A program made the translations under genes and the position numbers. Shown piece after piece: positions 28,600 through 39,309 of a stretch of 64,000 bases of DNA. The DNA is from Stenotrophomonas lactitubi (GTDB lineage: Bacteria > Pseudomonadota > Gammaproteobacteria > Xanthomonadales > Xanthomonadaceae): the NCBI RefSeq assembly GCF_002803515.1, contig NZ_PHQX01000002.1:62001-126000 (forward strand), in the 5' to 3' direction. Under the pieces are notes generated by a model that had not been told where the DNA came from, made no database searches, and was given only the letters and a program-made list of their open reading frames with translations. Position 1 is the stretch's first letter. The number at the start of each line of letters is the position of its first letter.

Positions 28600-29529
28600 A
28601 TGGCCCGCCCGATCTGGACCGGCACACTTTCCTTCGGCCTGCTCAACGTACCGGTCTCGCTGATGTCCGGTGAACGCAAGGTCGACCTGCACTTCCGCAT
28701 GCTGGATTCGCGCGACCGCAAACCGATCCGCTTCGAACGGGTCAACGCGGACACCGGCGAAGAAGTGCCGTGGAAGGACATCGTCAAAGCCTACGAGTAC
28801 GACAAAGGCAGCTACGTTGTGCTGGAGGAAGACGATATCCGTTCGGCGGCCCCGGAGAGCCATGAGACGGTGGAGGTGGAGACCTTCGTCGACGCCACGC
28901 AGATCGATCCACGCTACTACGAAAAACCCTATCTGCTGGTGCCGGGTAAAAAAGCCGAGAAAGGCTACGTGCTGCTGCGGGAAACACTGCGCAGCACCGG
29001 CAAGGTCGGTATCGCACGGGTGGTGGTGCGCACGCGCGAGTACCTGTGCGCGGTGATGCCCAACGACGACGCACTGGTGCTGATGATCCTGCGCTATCCG
29101 CAGGAACTGGTCGAGCCTGACGACTACAAGCTGCCCAGTGGAAAGCTCGCCGACTATCGCATCACCAGCAAGGAAACGGCGATGGCCGAGCAGCTGATCG
29201 AGTCGATGGCGGGCGACTGGGATCCGTCGCAGTACCACGATGAATTCCGCGAGCGCCTGCAGCAGGTGCTGAACAAGCGCATCAAGTCCAAGGGTGGGAC
29301 CACCAAGGTGGAGGACGAGCCGGCACCGCGCGAGGACGCCAGCACCAACGTGGTGGACTTCATGGCATTGCTGCAGAAGAGCCTGGATGCCAACAAGCGC
29401 ACGCCGGCAAAGAAGGCAGCAGCTCGCAAGGCACCGGCCAGGAAGACAGCGGCGAAGAAGGCACCGGCAAAAAAGGCCCCTGCGAAGAAGGCTGCAAAGA
29501 AGACCGCCGCGCGACGCAAGGCAGGTTGA
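28600..29529 (+). CDS. ku: Non-homologous end-joining protein Ku
   Basis: Bacterial Ku forms a homodimeric ring on double-strand ends and recruits LigD. The product (309 residues from the ATG at 28600) starts MARPIWTGTLSFGLLNVPV, the canonical N-terminus, and contains the ring/bridge region to about residue 250. The last 45 residues are a Lys/Ala-rich tail (APAKKAPAKKA-type repeats), known in other Ku proteins to bind DNA. It lies 3 bases upstream of ligD in the same direction, so the two form an operon. The frame is open upstream but the extension is not family-like. Confidence 0.96.
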   Translation: MARPIWTGTLSFGLLNVPVSLMSGERKVDLHFRMLDSRDRKPIRFERVNADTGEEVPWKDIVKAYEYDKGSYVVLEEDDIRSAAPESHETVEVETFVDATQIDPRYYEKPYLLVPGKKAEKGYVLLRETLRSTGKVGIARVVVRTREYLCAVMPNDDALVLMILRYPQELVEPDDYKLPSGKLADYRITSKETAMAEQLIESMAGDWDPSQYHDEFRERLQQVLNKRIKSKGGTTKVEDEPAPREDASTNVVDFMALLQKSLDANKRTPAKKAAARKAPARKTAAKKAPAKKAPAKKAAKKTAARRKAG

Positions 29530-29532
29530 GCC

Positions 29533-32010
29533 ATGTCGTTGCATCAGTACCGGCGCAAGCGTCGACTGGGCGGAGGCAGCGGGCAGACCCCCGAGCCGGA
29601 TGAGGCGCCTGCACGGGGCAACCCGAAGCGACGGCCGATCTTCGTGGTTCAACTGCACCACGCCAGCAGCCGACACTACGATTTCCGCCTGGAAATGGAT
29701 GGCGTGCTGAAGAGCTGGGCGGTGCCGAAGGGGCCGTCGCTGCGGGTGGGTGAGAAGCGCCTGGCGGTGGAGGTGGAAGACCACCCGCTGTCCTATGCCG
29801 GCTTCGAAGGTGATATTCCCGAAGGACACTATGGCGCCGGCCACGTCGATGTGTTCGACCACGGCAGTTGGGCCTGCGAAGGTGATCCGCTGCAGGCACT
29901 GGCGGCCGGCAAAATCGACTTCGTGCTGCATGGGCAGCGTCTGGCCGGTGGCTGGAAGCTGGTACGCACGGCGATGAAGGGGCGCCAGGTGCAGTGGCTG
30001 CTGATCAAGCGCGACGACGAGCAGGCGCGGGATGCCGAAGCGGATGATCTGCTGCACGCGCCGGCAACCAAATCTGCGAAGGCGGCCCGCGCCTCTACGA
30101 AGAAGGCAGCGTCAGCGCCGCGTACCGCACACCCACGCAAGGCCGATGCACGCTGGCGTGCGCGCGCGCTGAAGCTGGACGGAGCGCGTGACAAGGACTA
30201 CCCGCGTCAGTTCAAACCACAGCTCACCGATCATCGCGACAGCGCACCGGACGGCGAGCGCTGGCTGCACGAGATCAAGTGGGATGGCTACCGGATGCTG
30301 GCCGATCTGCATGAGGGCGAGGTAAAACTGCGCTCGCGCAATGGCCTGGACTGGACGGCGGATTTTCCCGAAGTGGTGCAGGCCGTACAGGCGCTGCCCG
30401 TGCGCGATGCACGCCTGGATGGAGAACTGGTGGTGCTGGACGACAACGGCCGCAGCGACTTCGCCGCGCTGCAGCGGGTGATCGACGGCAGCTCGAAACA
30501 ACCGCTGCGCTACATCGTGTTCGATCTGCCGGGCGTGGCGGGGGTCGACATCAGCCGCGCGCCGCTGCTGGAACGCAAGGCACTGCTGAAGGAACTGATC
30601 GGCGATGCTGTTGGCACGCTGGCCTTCAGTGAGCACGTCATCGATCACGGCCCGGCGGTGTTCGACGCCAGCGGCAAGGCGGGCTTCGAAGGCATCGTCA
30701 GCAAGCAGATCGACGCGCCCTATGTGAACGCCCGCGCACGCAGCTGGGTGAAGGTGAAGCACGAGGACACCGATGAATTCCTGATCATCGGCCACACCGC
30801 GCCAAAGGGCTCGCGGGTGGGATTCGGCTCGCTGCTGCTGGCCACGCCGGACAAGGGCGGCCTGCGCTATGTCGGTCGGGTTGGTACCGGCTTCGATGAT
30901 GAAAGTCTGCGCGCGCTGTCGGCGGTGCTTGCACCGTTGGCGGTGAAAGCAGCGGTGCTGCAGCTGCCGTCGCACGTGCCGTTCCGTGCGGACAGCGTGC
31001 GCTGGGTGAAGCCGGTGACGGTGGCCGAGGTCGCGTTCCGCGGCTGGGGCAAGGAAGGATTGCTGCGCCAGGCCAGTTTCAAGCGACTGCGCAGTGACAA
31101 GAAGAAGGAGGACCTGGCGATGAGTGCAACATCGGCCGATGACGGCGACGACGTTGCCATCACCCATCCCGAGCGCGTGGTGTTTGCGAAGAAGAAGCTC
31201 AGCAAGGGCGACGTCGCCGACTACTACCGGCAGATGGCGCGCTGGATCCTGCCGGAAATCAGTGGACGACCGCTGTCGCTGCTGCGCTGTCCCGATGGCG
31301 TGGGCAAGGCGTGCTTCTTCCAGAAGCACCACGGCCAAGGCCTGGGCGACGCCGTGCATGCAGTGCCGCTGCAGCAGAAGAGCGGGCGCGAGGACTACGT
31401 CTACATCGATGACGAACGCGGGCTGCTGCAATTGGTGCAGATGAACACCCTGGAGCTGCATCCCTGGGGGGCGACGGTGGCCGATCCCGAACATCCCGAC
31501 CGGCTGGTGTTCGATCTTGATCCGGGTGAGGGCGTGAGCTGGGCCGACGTGAAGCGCGGCGCGCGCGATGTGCGCGATCGACTGCAGGAGACCGGGCTGC
31601 AGAGCTTCGTGCGGTTGTCCGGTGGCAAGGGCGTGCATGTGGTGGTGCCGCTGCTGCCCAAGGCGGACTGGGAGGACGCGAAAGCGTTCTGCGAGGCGTT
31701 CGCGCAGGCGATGGCCGAACAGGCGCCGGACCGCTACGTGGCGACGATGAGCAAGGCCAAGCGCAGCGGCGTGATCTTCATCGACTGGCTGCGCAATACA
31801 CGCGGTGCGACAAGCGTGTGTTCGTGGTCGCTGCGTGCGCGCGAGAGCGCGGGCGTGGCGGTGCCGCTGCGCTGGGAAGAGCTGGCGAGGGTCGGCGCTG
31901 CCGATGCGTTTCCGATGGACAAGGCGTTGGCACGGGCGAAGCGATTGAAGGCGGATCCGTGGCAGGGCATCGACGCGCTGAAGCAGACGTTGCCGACGTC
32001 GAAGCGGTAG
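29533..32010 (+). CDS. ligD: Multifunctional NHEJ DNA ligase LigD
   Basis: The 825-residue protein joins broken DNA ends with Ku. Domain order is phosphoesterase (about residues 30-165; QLHHASSRHYDFRLEMDG and PEGHYGAGHV), then ATP-dependent ligase (about 225-520; adenylated Lys in EIKWDGYR near residue 249, DGELVVLDDNG). The primase-polymerase comes last (about 540-825; HPERVVFAKKKLSKGDVADYY, catalytic DLDPGEGVSW near residue 660). This PE-LIG-POL order is the Pseudomonas-type arrangement. A Lys/Ala-rich linker sits between the first two domains. Its TAG stop is part of the GTAG end of a SMAG dimer. Confidence 0.97.
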   Translation: MSLHQYRRKRRLGGGSGQTPEPDEAPARGNPKRRPIFVVQLHHASSRHYDFRLEMDGVLKSWAVPKGPSLRVGEKRLAVEVEDHPLSYAGFEGDIPEGHYGAGHVDVFDHGSWACEGDPLQALAAGKIDFVLHGQRLAGGWKLVRTAMKGRQVQWLLIKRDDEQARDAEADDLLHAPATKSAKAARASTKKAASAPRTAHPRKADARWRARALKLDGARDKDYPRQFKPQLTDHRDSAPDGERWLHEIKWDGYRMLADLHEGEVKLRSRNGLDWTADFPEVVQAVQALPVRDARLDGELVVLDDNGRSDFAALQRVIDGSSKQPLRYIVFDLPGVAGVDISRAPLLERKALLKELIGDAVGTLAFSEHVIDHGPAVFDASGKAGFEGIVSKQIDAPYVNARARSWVKVKHEDTDEFLIIGHTAPKGSRVGFGSLLLATPDKGGLRYVGRVGTGFDDESLRALSAVLAPLAVKAAVLQLPSHVPFRADSVRWVKPVTVAEVAFRGWGKEGLLRQASFKRLRSDKKKEDLAMSATSADDGDDVAITHPERVVFAKKKLSKGDVADYYRQMARWILPEISGRPLSLLRCPDGVGKACFFQKHHGQGLGDAVHAVPLQQKSGREDYVYIDDERGLLQLVQMNTLELHPWGATVADPEHPDRLVFDLDPGEGVSWADVKRGARDVRDRLQETGLQSFVRLSGGKGVHVVVPLLPKADWEDAKAFCEAFAQAMAEQAPDRYVATMSKAKRSGVIFIDWLRNTRGATSVCSWSLRARESAGVAVPLRWEELARVGAADAFPMDKALARAKRLKADPWQGIDALKQTLPTSKR

Positions 32011-32072
32011 TGCCGGCCGCTGGCCGGCAGCTGCAGGATCATCGAGGTTGCCGGCCAGCGGCCGGCACTACC
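32006..32072. repeat. SMAG inverted dimer after ligD
   Basis: Arms of 24 bp (32006-32029 and 32049-32072) are perfect inverted copies of the GGTAGTGCCGGCC unit. The GTAG supplies the ligD stop codon, and the hairpin probably ends ku-ligD transcription. Confidence 0.92.
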
Positions 32073-32127
32073 CGTATACGGGCATCGACGCGTTGAAGCA
32101 GAAGCGGCCAGTATTGACCATGCGCGC

Positions 32128-32517
32128 TCAGCGCGGATCGCGCGACGCGCGGCGGCCGAACCACCAGCCCAACAACAACTGCACCGGCAGCGAAACCAGC
32201 AGGCCGATGACGAACCACTGTGGGAAATCGCCCCCCATCATCCACAGGCCATAGCCCGCGCCGAGTACCAGCAACGACCAGATCGAGGTGCCATGCGCAC
32301 GTGGCCAGCACGGTGCGTAGTAGGTGGCAAAGGCGATGGCGGCGATGCCGCCGAGCACGGTGAATGCCAGGTCCCAGCCGAGCTGCGCCTCGCTTCCCGG
32401 CGTCAGGCCCAGCAGCGATGGCAGCCAGCCTGCCGCACTGCTGACCAGGGTCAGCGCGAGCAACGCGCCGATCAGGGCGAGCAGGGAGAAAAAGATGGTC
32501 TTGAGCGTGGCGGGCAT
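32128..32517 (-). CDS. Polytopic small membrane protein, unknown function
   Basis: The 129-residue protein begins at the ATG at 32517 (MPATLKTIFFSLLALIG). It has about four hydrophobic helices connected by short loops and ends in a basic tail (WFGRRASRDPR). No motif for transport or catalysis is visible and I do not recognise the family. An upstream ATG (32568) would add 17 residues, but the shorter start begins directly at a helix and is preferred. It lies between ligD and the alcohol dehydrogenase. Confidence 0.6.
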   Translation of the reverse strand: MPATLKTIFFSLLALIGALLALTLVSSAAGWLPSLLGLTPGSEAQLGWDLAFTVLGGIAAIAFATYYAPCWPRAHGTSIWSLLVLGAGYGLWMMGGDFPQWFVIGLLVSLPVQLLLGWWFGRRASRDPR

Positions 32518-32621
32518 GCGCGCATTGTACGGCCGCCAGGCTGCCCGGCGCTGCCGGCAGATCGGCATGGCCGCCGCACCCGTGGGAGAGGGAAACGGGC
32601 ACGGCGGCCATGCACAGGGGG

Positions 32622-33650
32622 TCAGGCAGCGAAGTCGATCACCACGCGGCCTTCGATGGTGCCGGCATGCATGCGCGCGAACACATCGTTGACGTTCTCC
32701 AGGCGGTCGGTGCTGACCGTGGCGGCAACCTTGCCTTCGGCGGCGAACTGCAGCGATTCCTGCAGGTCCAGGCGGGTGCCGACGATCGAGCCGCGCACGG
32801 TGACGCCGTTGAGCACCATGCCGAAGATGTCCAGCGGGAAGTTGCCCGGTGGCAGGCCGTTGAGCGAGACCGTGCCGCCGCGACGGACCATCCCCAGCGC
32901 CTGTTCGAACGCCTTGGGCGAAACCGCGGTGACCAGCGCACCATGCGCGCCGCCGATCTCCTTCTTCAGGAACGCGGCCGGATCGGTGGTGCGCGCGTTG
33001 ACGGTGACCTGCGCGCCCAGGCGCTTGGCCAGGGCCAGCTTGGCGTCGTCCACGTCCACCGCTGCAACGTTCAGGCCCATCGCGCGGGCGTACTGCACGG
33101 CCATGTGGCCGAGGCCGCCGATGCCGGAGATCGCCACCCAGTCACCGGGCTTGGTGTCGGTGACCTTCAGGCCCTTGTACACGGTGACGCCCGCGCACAG
33201 CACTGGCGCGATCTCCACGAAGCCCACTTCCTTCGGAAGCAGGCCGACATAGTTGGCATCGGCCAGTGCGTACTCGGCGAAGCCGCCGTTGACCGAGTAG
33301 CCGGTATTGCGCTGCGTTTCGCACAGCGTTTCCCAGCCGCCCAGGCAGTGTTCGCAATGGCCACACGCCGAGTACAACCAGGGGATGCCGACCCTGTCAC
33401 CTTCCTTGATGTGCCCTACCCCGCCTCCCACGGCCACGACGTGCCCCACGCCCTCGTGGCCGGGGATGAACGGCGGGTTCGGTCTCACCGGCCAGTCGCC
33501 CTCGGCGGCGTGCAGGTCGGTGTGGCAGACGCCACAGGCCTCGATCTTGACCAGCACCTCGCCCGCCCCCGGGCGCGGTACCACGACTTCCTCGATGACC
33601 AGCGGCTTGCCGAACTCACGGACAACGGCGGCCTTCATGGTTCTATTCAT
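32622..33650 (-). CDS. adhP: Zinc-dependent alcohol dehydrogenase AdhP
   Basis: The NAD-dependent medium-chain dehydrogenase oxidises ethanol and related alcohols to aldehydes. The 342-residue product shows the catalytic zinc Cys in [10 protein letters not shown] near residue 41 and the GHEGVG motif. The structural-zinc cysteines are in [15 protein letters not shown], and the Rossmann glycines in [15 protein letters not shown] near residue 174. GGAG eight bases before the ATG at 33650 supports MNRTMKAAV over the ATG four codons later. It lies 74 bases downstream of the aldehyde dehydrogenase on the same strand and probably shares its sigma-54 transcript. Confidence 0.93.
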   Translation of the reverse strand: MNRTMKAAVVREFGKPLVIEEVVVPRPGAGEVLVKIEACGVCHTDLHAAEGDWPVRPNPPFIPGHEGVGHVVAVGGGVGHIKEGDRVGIPWLYSACGHCEHCLGGWETLCETQRNTGYSVNGGFAEYALADANYVGLLPKEVGFVEIAPVLCAGVTVYKGLKVTDTKPGDWVAISGIGGLGHMAVQYARAMGLNVAAVDVDDAKLALAKRLGAQVTVNARTTDPAAFLKKEIGGAHGALVTAVSPKAFEQALGMVRRGGTVSLNGLPPGNFPLDIFGMVLNGVTVRGSIVGTRLDLQESLQFAAEGKVAATVSTDRLENVNDVFARMHAGTIEGRVVIDFAA

Positions 33651-33724
33651 GCGTGCTTCTCCGTAGTGCGCTTGCAGACAGGATGGCGCCGGCCCCATGC
33701 CCGCGCCTTGATCCCGATCAATCC

Positions 33725-35254
<1,530 letters not shown>

Positions 35255-35290
35255 GGCGGCTCCTGTGATGGGCGTGGTGTATCCACAGGC

Positions 35291-35305
35291 GCAAGGACGA
35301 TGCCA
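35291..35305 (-). promoter_or_regulatory. Sigma-54 (-24/-12) promoter of the aldehyde dehydrogenase
   Basis: On the minus strand TGGCATCGTCCTTGC fits TGGCAC-N5-TTGC with one change. It points to the dehydrogenase ATG, 37 bases downstream. The divergent sigma-54 activator makes this assignment stronger. Confidence 0.75.
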
Positions 35306-35446
35306 ACCCTGGCCTGCTGCGCTGCATCACGCCTTCATCGCCCGGCCATCGGTCATCGTGTCGCGCAGGCTGCGGCAGTGCAGCAGGTGCGGCCGTTGCA
35401 GGCCGGCGCGGGGTGTGCTGTTAATCGGGACAGGTCCCGCAACAAC

Positions 35447-35463
35447 TGTCGCAATGTGCGACA
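35447..35463. promoter_or_regulatory. Probable activator site of the sigma-54 regulator
   Basis: TGTCGCA-ATG-TGCGACA is a perfect 7-3-7 inverted repeat. It lies about 150 bases upstream of the -24/-12 promoter and directly before the regulator's own ribosome-binding site (AGGAGG at 35464-35469), suggesting remote activation and self-repression. A weaker TGTTAATCGGGACA at 35419-35432 may be a second site. Confidence 0.65.
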
Positions 35464-35476
35464 CAGGAGGCTGTCG

Positions 35477-37327
35477 GTGTCCCCGCTTGCTCCCGATCCC
35501 CGCCTGGGCAGTGCCCGGCGCAGTTTCTTCGAGCGCGGCGCTGCTCCGGTTGGCGCGGTGCCCGAGGCGATCCTGCATTCCTGGCAACGCTGCCAGCGGC
35601 ATGGCCTGCTGGTGGATGCGCAGCCGGCCGCCGAACCACTGACCGACCACCGCCTGCGCGAACTGCGCCAGCGCCGCGAGCGCCTGTGGCGACAGGCGCG
35701 CCCGGAGCTGGATGGACTGGCGGCGGAAATGACCCACAGCGGCAGCATCGTGCTGCTGACCGATGAAGACGGCTGGATCCTCGATGCCGAAGGCAGCACC
35801 GGTTTCCTCGACAAGGCCGGTCGTGTCGCGCTGATGCCCGGCATGCGCTGGGACGAAGGCACGGTCGGCACCAACGCGATCGGCACCGCGCTGGTCGACG
35901 GACGTGCGCTGCAGGTGCGTGGCGGCGAGCACTACTTCGCCCCGCACGGCATCCTCACATGTTCGGCGGTGCCGATCCTCGATCCCTACGGGCAGTGCCT
36001 GGGTGTGCTCGATGTTTCGGGCGACGCGCGGCTGCCACACGTGCACGCGCTGGCGCTGGTGCGGCAGGCGGTAGCGCAGATCGAGCACCGCGGTTTCGCC
36101 GACGGCCTGGCCGACTGCGAGCTGCTGCGCCTGCATCATCAACCCGCGCTGCTCGGCAGTGCGCGCGAGGGTGTGCTCGGCTTCCGCGGCGGTCGCCTGG
36201 TCGCAGCCAATCGTGCTGGCCTGTCCCTGTTCGGGCTCGATCGGCAGGACATCGGCCGCACGCCGTACGAAGCACTGTTCGAACAACCGCTGTCGCGGCT
36301 GGCCGATGACGGCGTGCTGCTTGATCGCCAGGGTCGTCGTCTGTATGGCGTGCGCGAAGCACGCGCGTCGCGACGCAGTGTGGCCACGCCGGTGGCGACC
36401 GCGCCGTTGCCGGCGCGCGCGCAGGGGCCGCTGTTCGATACCGCACAGCAACAGCAGCTGGCCACCGCCGGGCGTGTGCTGCAGGCCGGGTTGCCGGTGC
36501 TGCTGCAGGGCGAGACCGGCACCGGCAAGGAAGTCTTCGCGCGTGAACTGCATACGCGCAGCGCGCGTGCCGGTAAGCCCTTCGTCGCGGTGAACTGCGC
36601 GGCGTTGCCGGAAGGCCTGATCGAAGCAGAACTGTTCGGCTACGAGGACGGTGCCTTCACCGGTGCGCGCCGCCAGGGCAGCCCGGGCCTGCTGCGGCAG
36701 GCCGAGGGCGGTACCTTGTTCCTCGATGAGATCGGCGACATGCCGCTGGCGCTGCAACCACGTCTGCTGCGCGTGCTGCAGGAGCGCGAGCTGTCACCGC
36801 TGGGCGGTGGCAAGCCGGTAAAACTGGATTTCGCGCTGGTCTGCGCCAGCCACTGCGAACTGCCGCAGGCGGTGGACGCAGGCCGCTTCCGTGCGGATCT
36901 GTATTACCGCATCGCCGACCACGTGGTGACCTTGGCGCCGTTGCGGCAGCATCCCGATCGCGCTGCCGTGGTGGATGCGCTGTGGCAGCAGCTGGGACAC
37001 GGCCATGTGTTGTCTGCGCAGACGCGGGCGGCACTGGTGGCCCATGCCTGGCCCGGCAACCTGCGGCAGCTGAGCGCCTGCCTGCGCACGCTGGCCGCAC
37101 TGGCTGAGCCCGGTCAAGCGGTGGATCCGCAGCTGCTGCCGGTGGATGTGCGTGCTGGCACGGTGGCCGCGCCAGCACTGCCTGCCAGCGGTGCGCTGGA
37201 GGAGATCACCGAGGCGGCCATGCGCCAGGCGCTGGCTGATTGCCAGGGCAACGTCAGCGCGGCGGCCAAGCGGCTGGGGATCAATCGCAGCACCCTGTAC
37301 CGGCGGCTGGGTGCGCCACGCGGCTGA
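35477..37327 (+). CDS. Sigma-54-dependent transcriptional activator (AcoR-like)
   Basis: From a GTG at 35477 the product has 616 residues, with AGGAGG 7 bases upstream. Residues about 1-310 form the sensor region (GAF-like: GMRWDEGTVGTNAIGTALV; then PAS-like). The AAA+ domain follows, with Walker A GETGTGKE near residue 345, the sigma-54 contact loop GAFTGA near residue 393 and Walker B TLFLDEIGD near residue 413. A Fis-type HTH ends the protein (NVSAAAKRLGINRSTLYRRL). This layout is that of AcoR/ExaE-type activators of alcohol and acetoin oxidation. The open frame extends upstream on the complement of the dehydrogenase gene and should be ignored. Confidence 0.9.
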   Translation: MSPLAPDPRLGSARRSFFERGAAPVGAVPEAILHSWQRCQRHGLLVDAQPAAEPLTDHRLRELRQRRERLWRQARPELDGLAAEMTHSGSIVLLTDEDGWILDAEGSTGFLDKAGRVALMPGMRWDEGTVGTNAIGTALVDGRALQVRGGEHYFAPHGILTCSAVPILDPYGQCLGVLDVSGDARLPHVHALALVRQAVAQIEHRGFADGLADCELLRLHHQPALLGSAREGVLGFRGGRLVAANRAGLSLFGLDRQDIGRTPYEALFEQPLSRLADDGVLLDRQGRRLYGVREARASRRSVATPVATAPLPARAQGPLFDTAQQQQLATAGRVLQAGLPVLLQGETGTGKEVFARELHTRSARAGKPFVAVNCAALPEGLIEAELFGYEDGAFTGARRQGSPGLLRQAEGGTLFLDEIGDMPLALQPRLLRVLQERELSPLGGGKPVKLDFALVCASHCELPQAVDAGRFRADLYYRIADHVVTLAPLRQHPDRAAVVDALWQQLGHGHVLSAQTRAALVAHAWPGNLRQLSACLRTLAALAEPGQAVDPQLLPVDVRAGTVAAPALPASGALEEITEAAMRQALADCQGNVSAAAKRLGINRSTLYRRLGAPRG

Positions 37328-37337
37328 GCGGATGCCG

Positions 37338-37363
37338 GTAGCGCCGGGTCTGTGCCCGGCTCC
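37338..37363. repeat. SMAG/REP monomer (GCCGGG type)
   Basis: GTAGCGCCGGGTCTGTGCCCGGC contains a GCCGGG/CCCGGC stem. It lies between the convergent ends of the sigma-54 activator and eda. Confidence 0.7.
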
Positions 37364-37379
37364 ACCAGCGGCCGAACGG

Positions 37380-38018
37380 TCAGCTGGCCAGCACCGCGGC
37401 CTCGCGCGCCATGCGCTCGACACTGTCCCAGTCGCGGGTCTGCATCAGCGCGGCGGTGGTCAGCCAGGAGCCGCCCACGCACAGCACGTTGGGCAGGTGC
37501 AGGAACTGGCTGGCGGTCTGCGCGCTGATGCCGCCGGTCGGGCAGAAGCGCACATCAGCGAACGGGCCGTGCCACGCCGACAGCATCGCGGCCCCCCCGG
37601 CCTGCACGGCGGGGAAGAACTTGAAGGTATCCAGGCCATGCTCCAGGCCGACGATCAGCTCCGAACCGGTGGCCACACCCGGCAGGTAGGGCAGATCGGC
37701 ATCGCGTGCGGCGGCGTACAGCCGTGGCGTCGCCCCGGGCGATACCGCGAAGCGGCCGCCGGCTTCCTTCACGGCCTGCATCTGCGCGGCATCGAGCACG
37801 GTGCCGGCACCGATCACCGCATCCGGCACCGCTTCGACCATGGCCTTGATGGCCTCCAGCGCACGCGGCGTGCGCAGGGTCACCTCGATCACCGGCAGGC
37901 CACCACGGAACAGCGCATGCGCGACCTGCACCGCATCGTCGATGTCATCGGGGGTGAACACCGGAATCACCGGTGCCAGTTTCAGTACCGCACGAACGCG
38001 TGGATCAGCGCCGGACAT
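37380..38018 (-). CDS. eda: 2-dehydro-3-deoxy-phosphogluconate (KDPG) aldolase
   Basis: The enzyme splits KDPG to pyruvate and glyceraldehyde 3-phosphate, the last step of uronate catabolism and of the Entner-Doudoroff route. The 212-residue TIM barrel shows the catalytic Glu in LPVIEVTLRTP and the Schiff-base Lys in GLDTFKFFPA near residue 132. CPTGGI is the phosphate site. The start overlaps the end of kdgK by 14 bases, so the two are translationally coupled. Confidence 0.95.
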   Translation of the reverse strand: MSGADPRVRAVLKLAPVIPVFTPDDIDDAVQVAHALFRGGLPVIEVTLRTPRALEAIKAMVEAVPDAVIGAGTVLDAAQMQAVKEAGGRFAVSPGATPRLYAAARDADLPYLPGVATGSELIVGLEHGLDTFKFFPAVQAGGAAMLSAWHGPFADVRFCPTGGISAQTASQFLHLPNVLCVGGSWLTTAALMQTRDWDSVERMAREAAVLAS

Positions 38019-39024
38019 CGAATCGCTCCTCGCCCATCAGGGCCAACACATCAGCTTCGCTGACGGGATTGAAATCGCCGGGAATGGAGTGCTTCAGGCC
38101 CCCGGCGGCCAGGCCGAAGCGCACGGTGGCGTCGGCATCGAAGGCGGACAGGATGCCATGCAGGATGCCTGCCGCGAAGGCATCACCGCCGCCGATGCGA
38201 TCGACGATGCCCTGCAGCTGGCGCACCGGTGCCTGCGCACGGGTGCCATCGCGGCCCAGCAGCAGCGCGCCCAGCGCATGGTGGTCCACGCTCAGCGTCT
38301 GCCGCTGGGTGCAGGCCAGCCACTGCAGCTGCGGGAATGCGTCGAATGCCGCGGCGGCTGCCGCTTCCACCCGCGCGACCACGTCGGCCTGTTCGAAGCG
38401 CTGGCCGAGGATGACTTCGATATCGCGGTAATCGGCAAAGACGATGTCGGCCTGCGCGAACAGTTCGTGCAGGATCGCCTGCGCATCGCCGCCCCAACGT
38501 TGCCACAGCTTCGGCCGGAAGTTGCCATCGAAGGACACACGCACGCCCAGCGCACGGGCGGCGCGCGCTGCAGCCAGCGTGGCCTGGGCCACGTCCGGGC
38601 CCAGCGCCGGGCTGACCCCGGACAGGTGGAGCCACTGCGCGCCCTGCAGCAGCGCCGGCCAGTCGTAGTCGGCGGCAGTGCTGTTGGCGAATGCGGAATC
38701 GGCACGGTCGTAGACTACTTCACTGGCCCGCTGCACCGCGCCGGTGGTCAGGAAATACAGGCCCATGCGGCCCTCGGCATCTTCGCGCACGCCGCGCGTA
38801 TCGACGCCATGCCGGCGCAGTTCGGCCAGCGCATGCGCGCCGAGCGCGTTGCCGGCGACGGTGCTGACCATGGCCACGTCATGTCCAAAGCGGGACAGCG
38901 AGACAGCCACGTTCGCCTCGGCGCCGCCGACGTGCACCTGCAACTGCGGCGACTGCAGCAGCAGCTCGCGACCGGGCGCACCCAGGCGCAGCAGCAATTC
39001 CCCGAAACACACGATACGACCCAT
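38005..39024 (-). CDS. kdgK: 2-keto-3-deoxygluconate kinase
   Basis: This PfkB-family kinase phosphorylates 2-keto-3-deoxygluconate to KDPG. From the ATG at 39024 (GGAG upstream) it has 339 residues. It shows the PfkB signature GGAEANVAVSLSRFG near residue 36 and the catalytic Asp in RIGGGDAFAAGILHG near residue 285. An ATG 12 codons upstream is possible but lacks support. The gene diverges from a TonB-dependent receptor, and two operator-like CGGTGTCAT sites lie in the gap. With eda, kduI and kduD it completes the uronate route. Confidence 0.94.
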   Translation of the reverse strand: MGRIVCFGELLLRLGAPGRELLLQSPQLQVHVGGAEANVAVSLSRFGHDVAMVSTVAGNALGAHALAELRRHGVDTRGVREDAEGRMGLYFLTTGAVQRASEVVYDRADSAFANSTAADYDWPALLQGAQWLHLSGVSPALGPDVAQATLAAARAARALGVRVSFDGNFRPKLWQRWGGDAQAILHELFAQADIVFADYRDIEVILGQRFEQADVVARVEAAAAAAFDAFPQLQWLACTQRQTLSVDHHALGALLLGRDGTRAQAPVRQLQGIVDRIGGGDAFAAGILHGILSAFDADATVRFGLAAGGLKHSIPGDFNPVSEADVLALMGEERFDVRR

Positions 39025-39106
39025 TTCTGCTCCTTCACGCGTGCCGCCAGCATGTGACACTGGGCGGCGTGGTTGTGGACCACGCGTGGGGCGTGGAATT
39101 GGCTAG

Positions 39107-39115
39107 CGGTGTCAT
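39107..39115. promoter_or_regulatory. Operator-like site A of the uronate island
   Basis: CGGTGTCAT (ATGACACCG on the minus strand) lies 83 bases upstream of kdgK. It is one of at least five copies near uronate-island promoters and a likely LacI-family half operator. Confidence 0.55.
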
Positions 39116-39253
39116 TTCAATCCCGCCCGGCCTTGCCCTAAGCCTACCAAACTGTTGGAAGCATTGTCCTGCAAGCGTCTTGGAGACATTTCAGATCTGT
39201 TGCGGTGCAAGATGCCGGATCGGGAACGTGCTGTTAACGTCCGGCCTGACCAG

Positions 39254-39262
39254 CGGTGTCAT
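39254..39262. promoter_or_regulatory. Operator-like site B of the uronate island
   Basis: CGGTGTCAT lies 48 bases before the receptor ATG, with TGAC eight bases to its left. The 11-mer AGCGGTGTCAT is identical to site A. Confidence 0.6.
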
Positions 39263-39309
39263 CACGCTGAAACAGCCGCGATACCAGACCTTTGGGAGAG
39301 GGGAAAGGC

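Noticed and set aside
35311..35327. TGGC...TGC on the plus strand as a second sigma-54 promoter
   Set aside because: The GG-to-GC spacing is one base too long, and it is on the wrong strand for the dehydrogenase.
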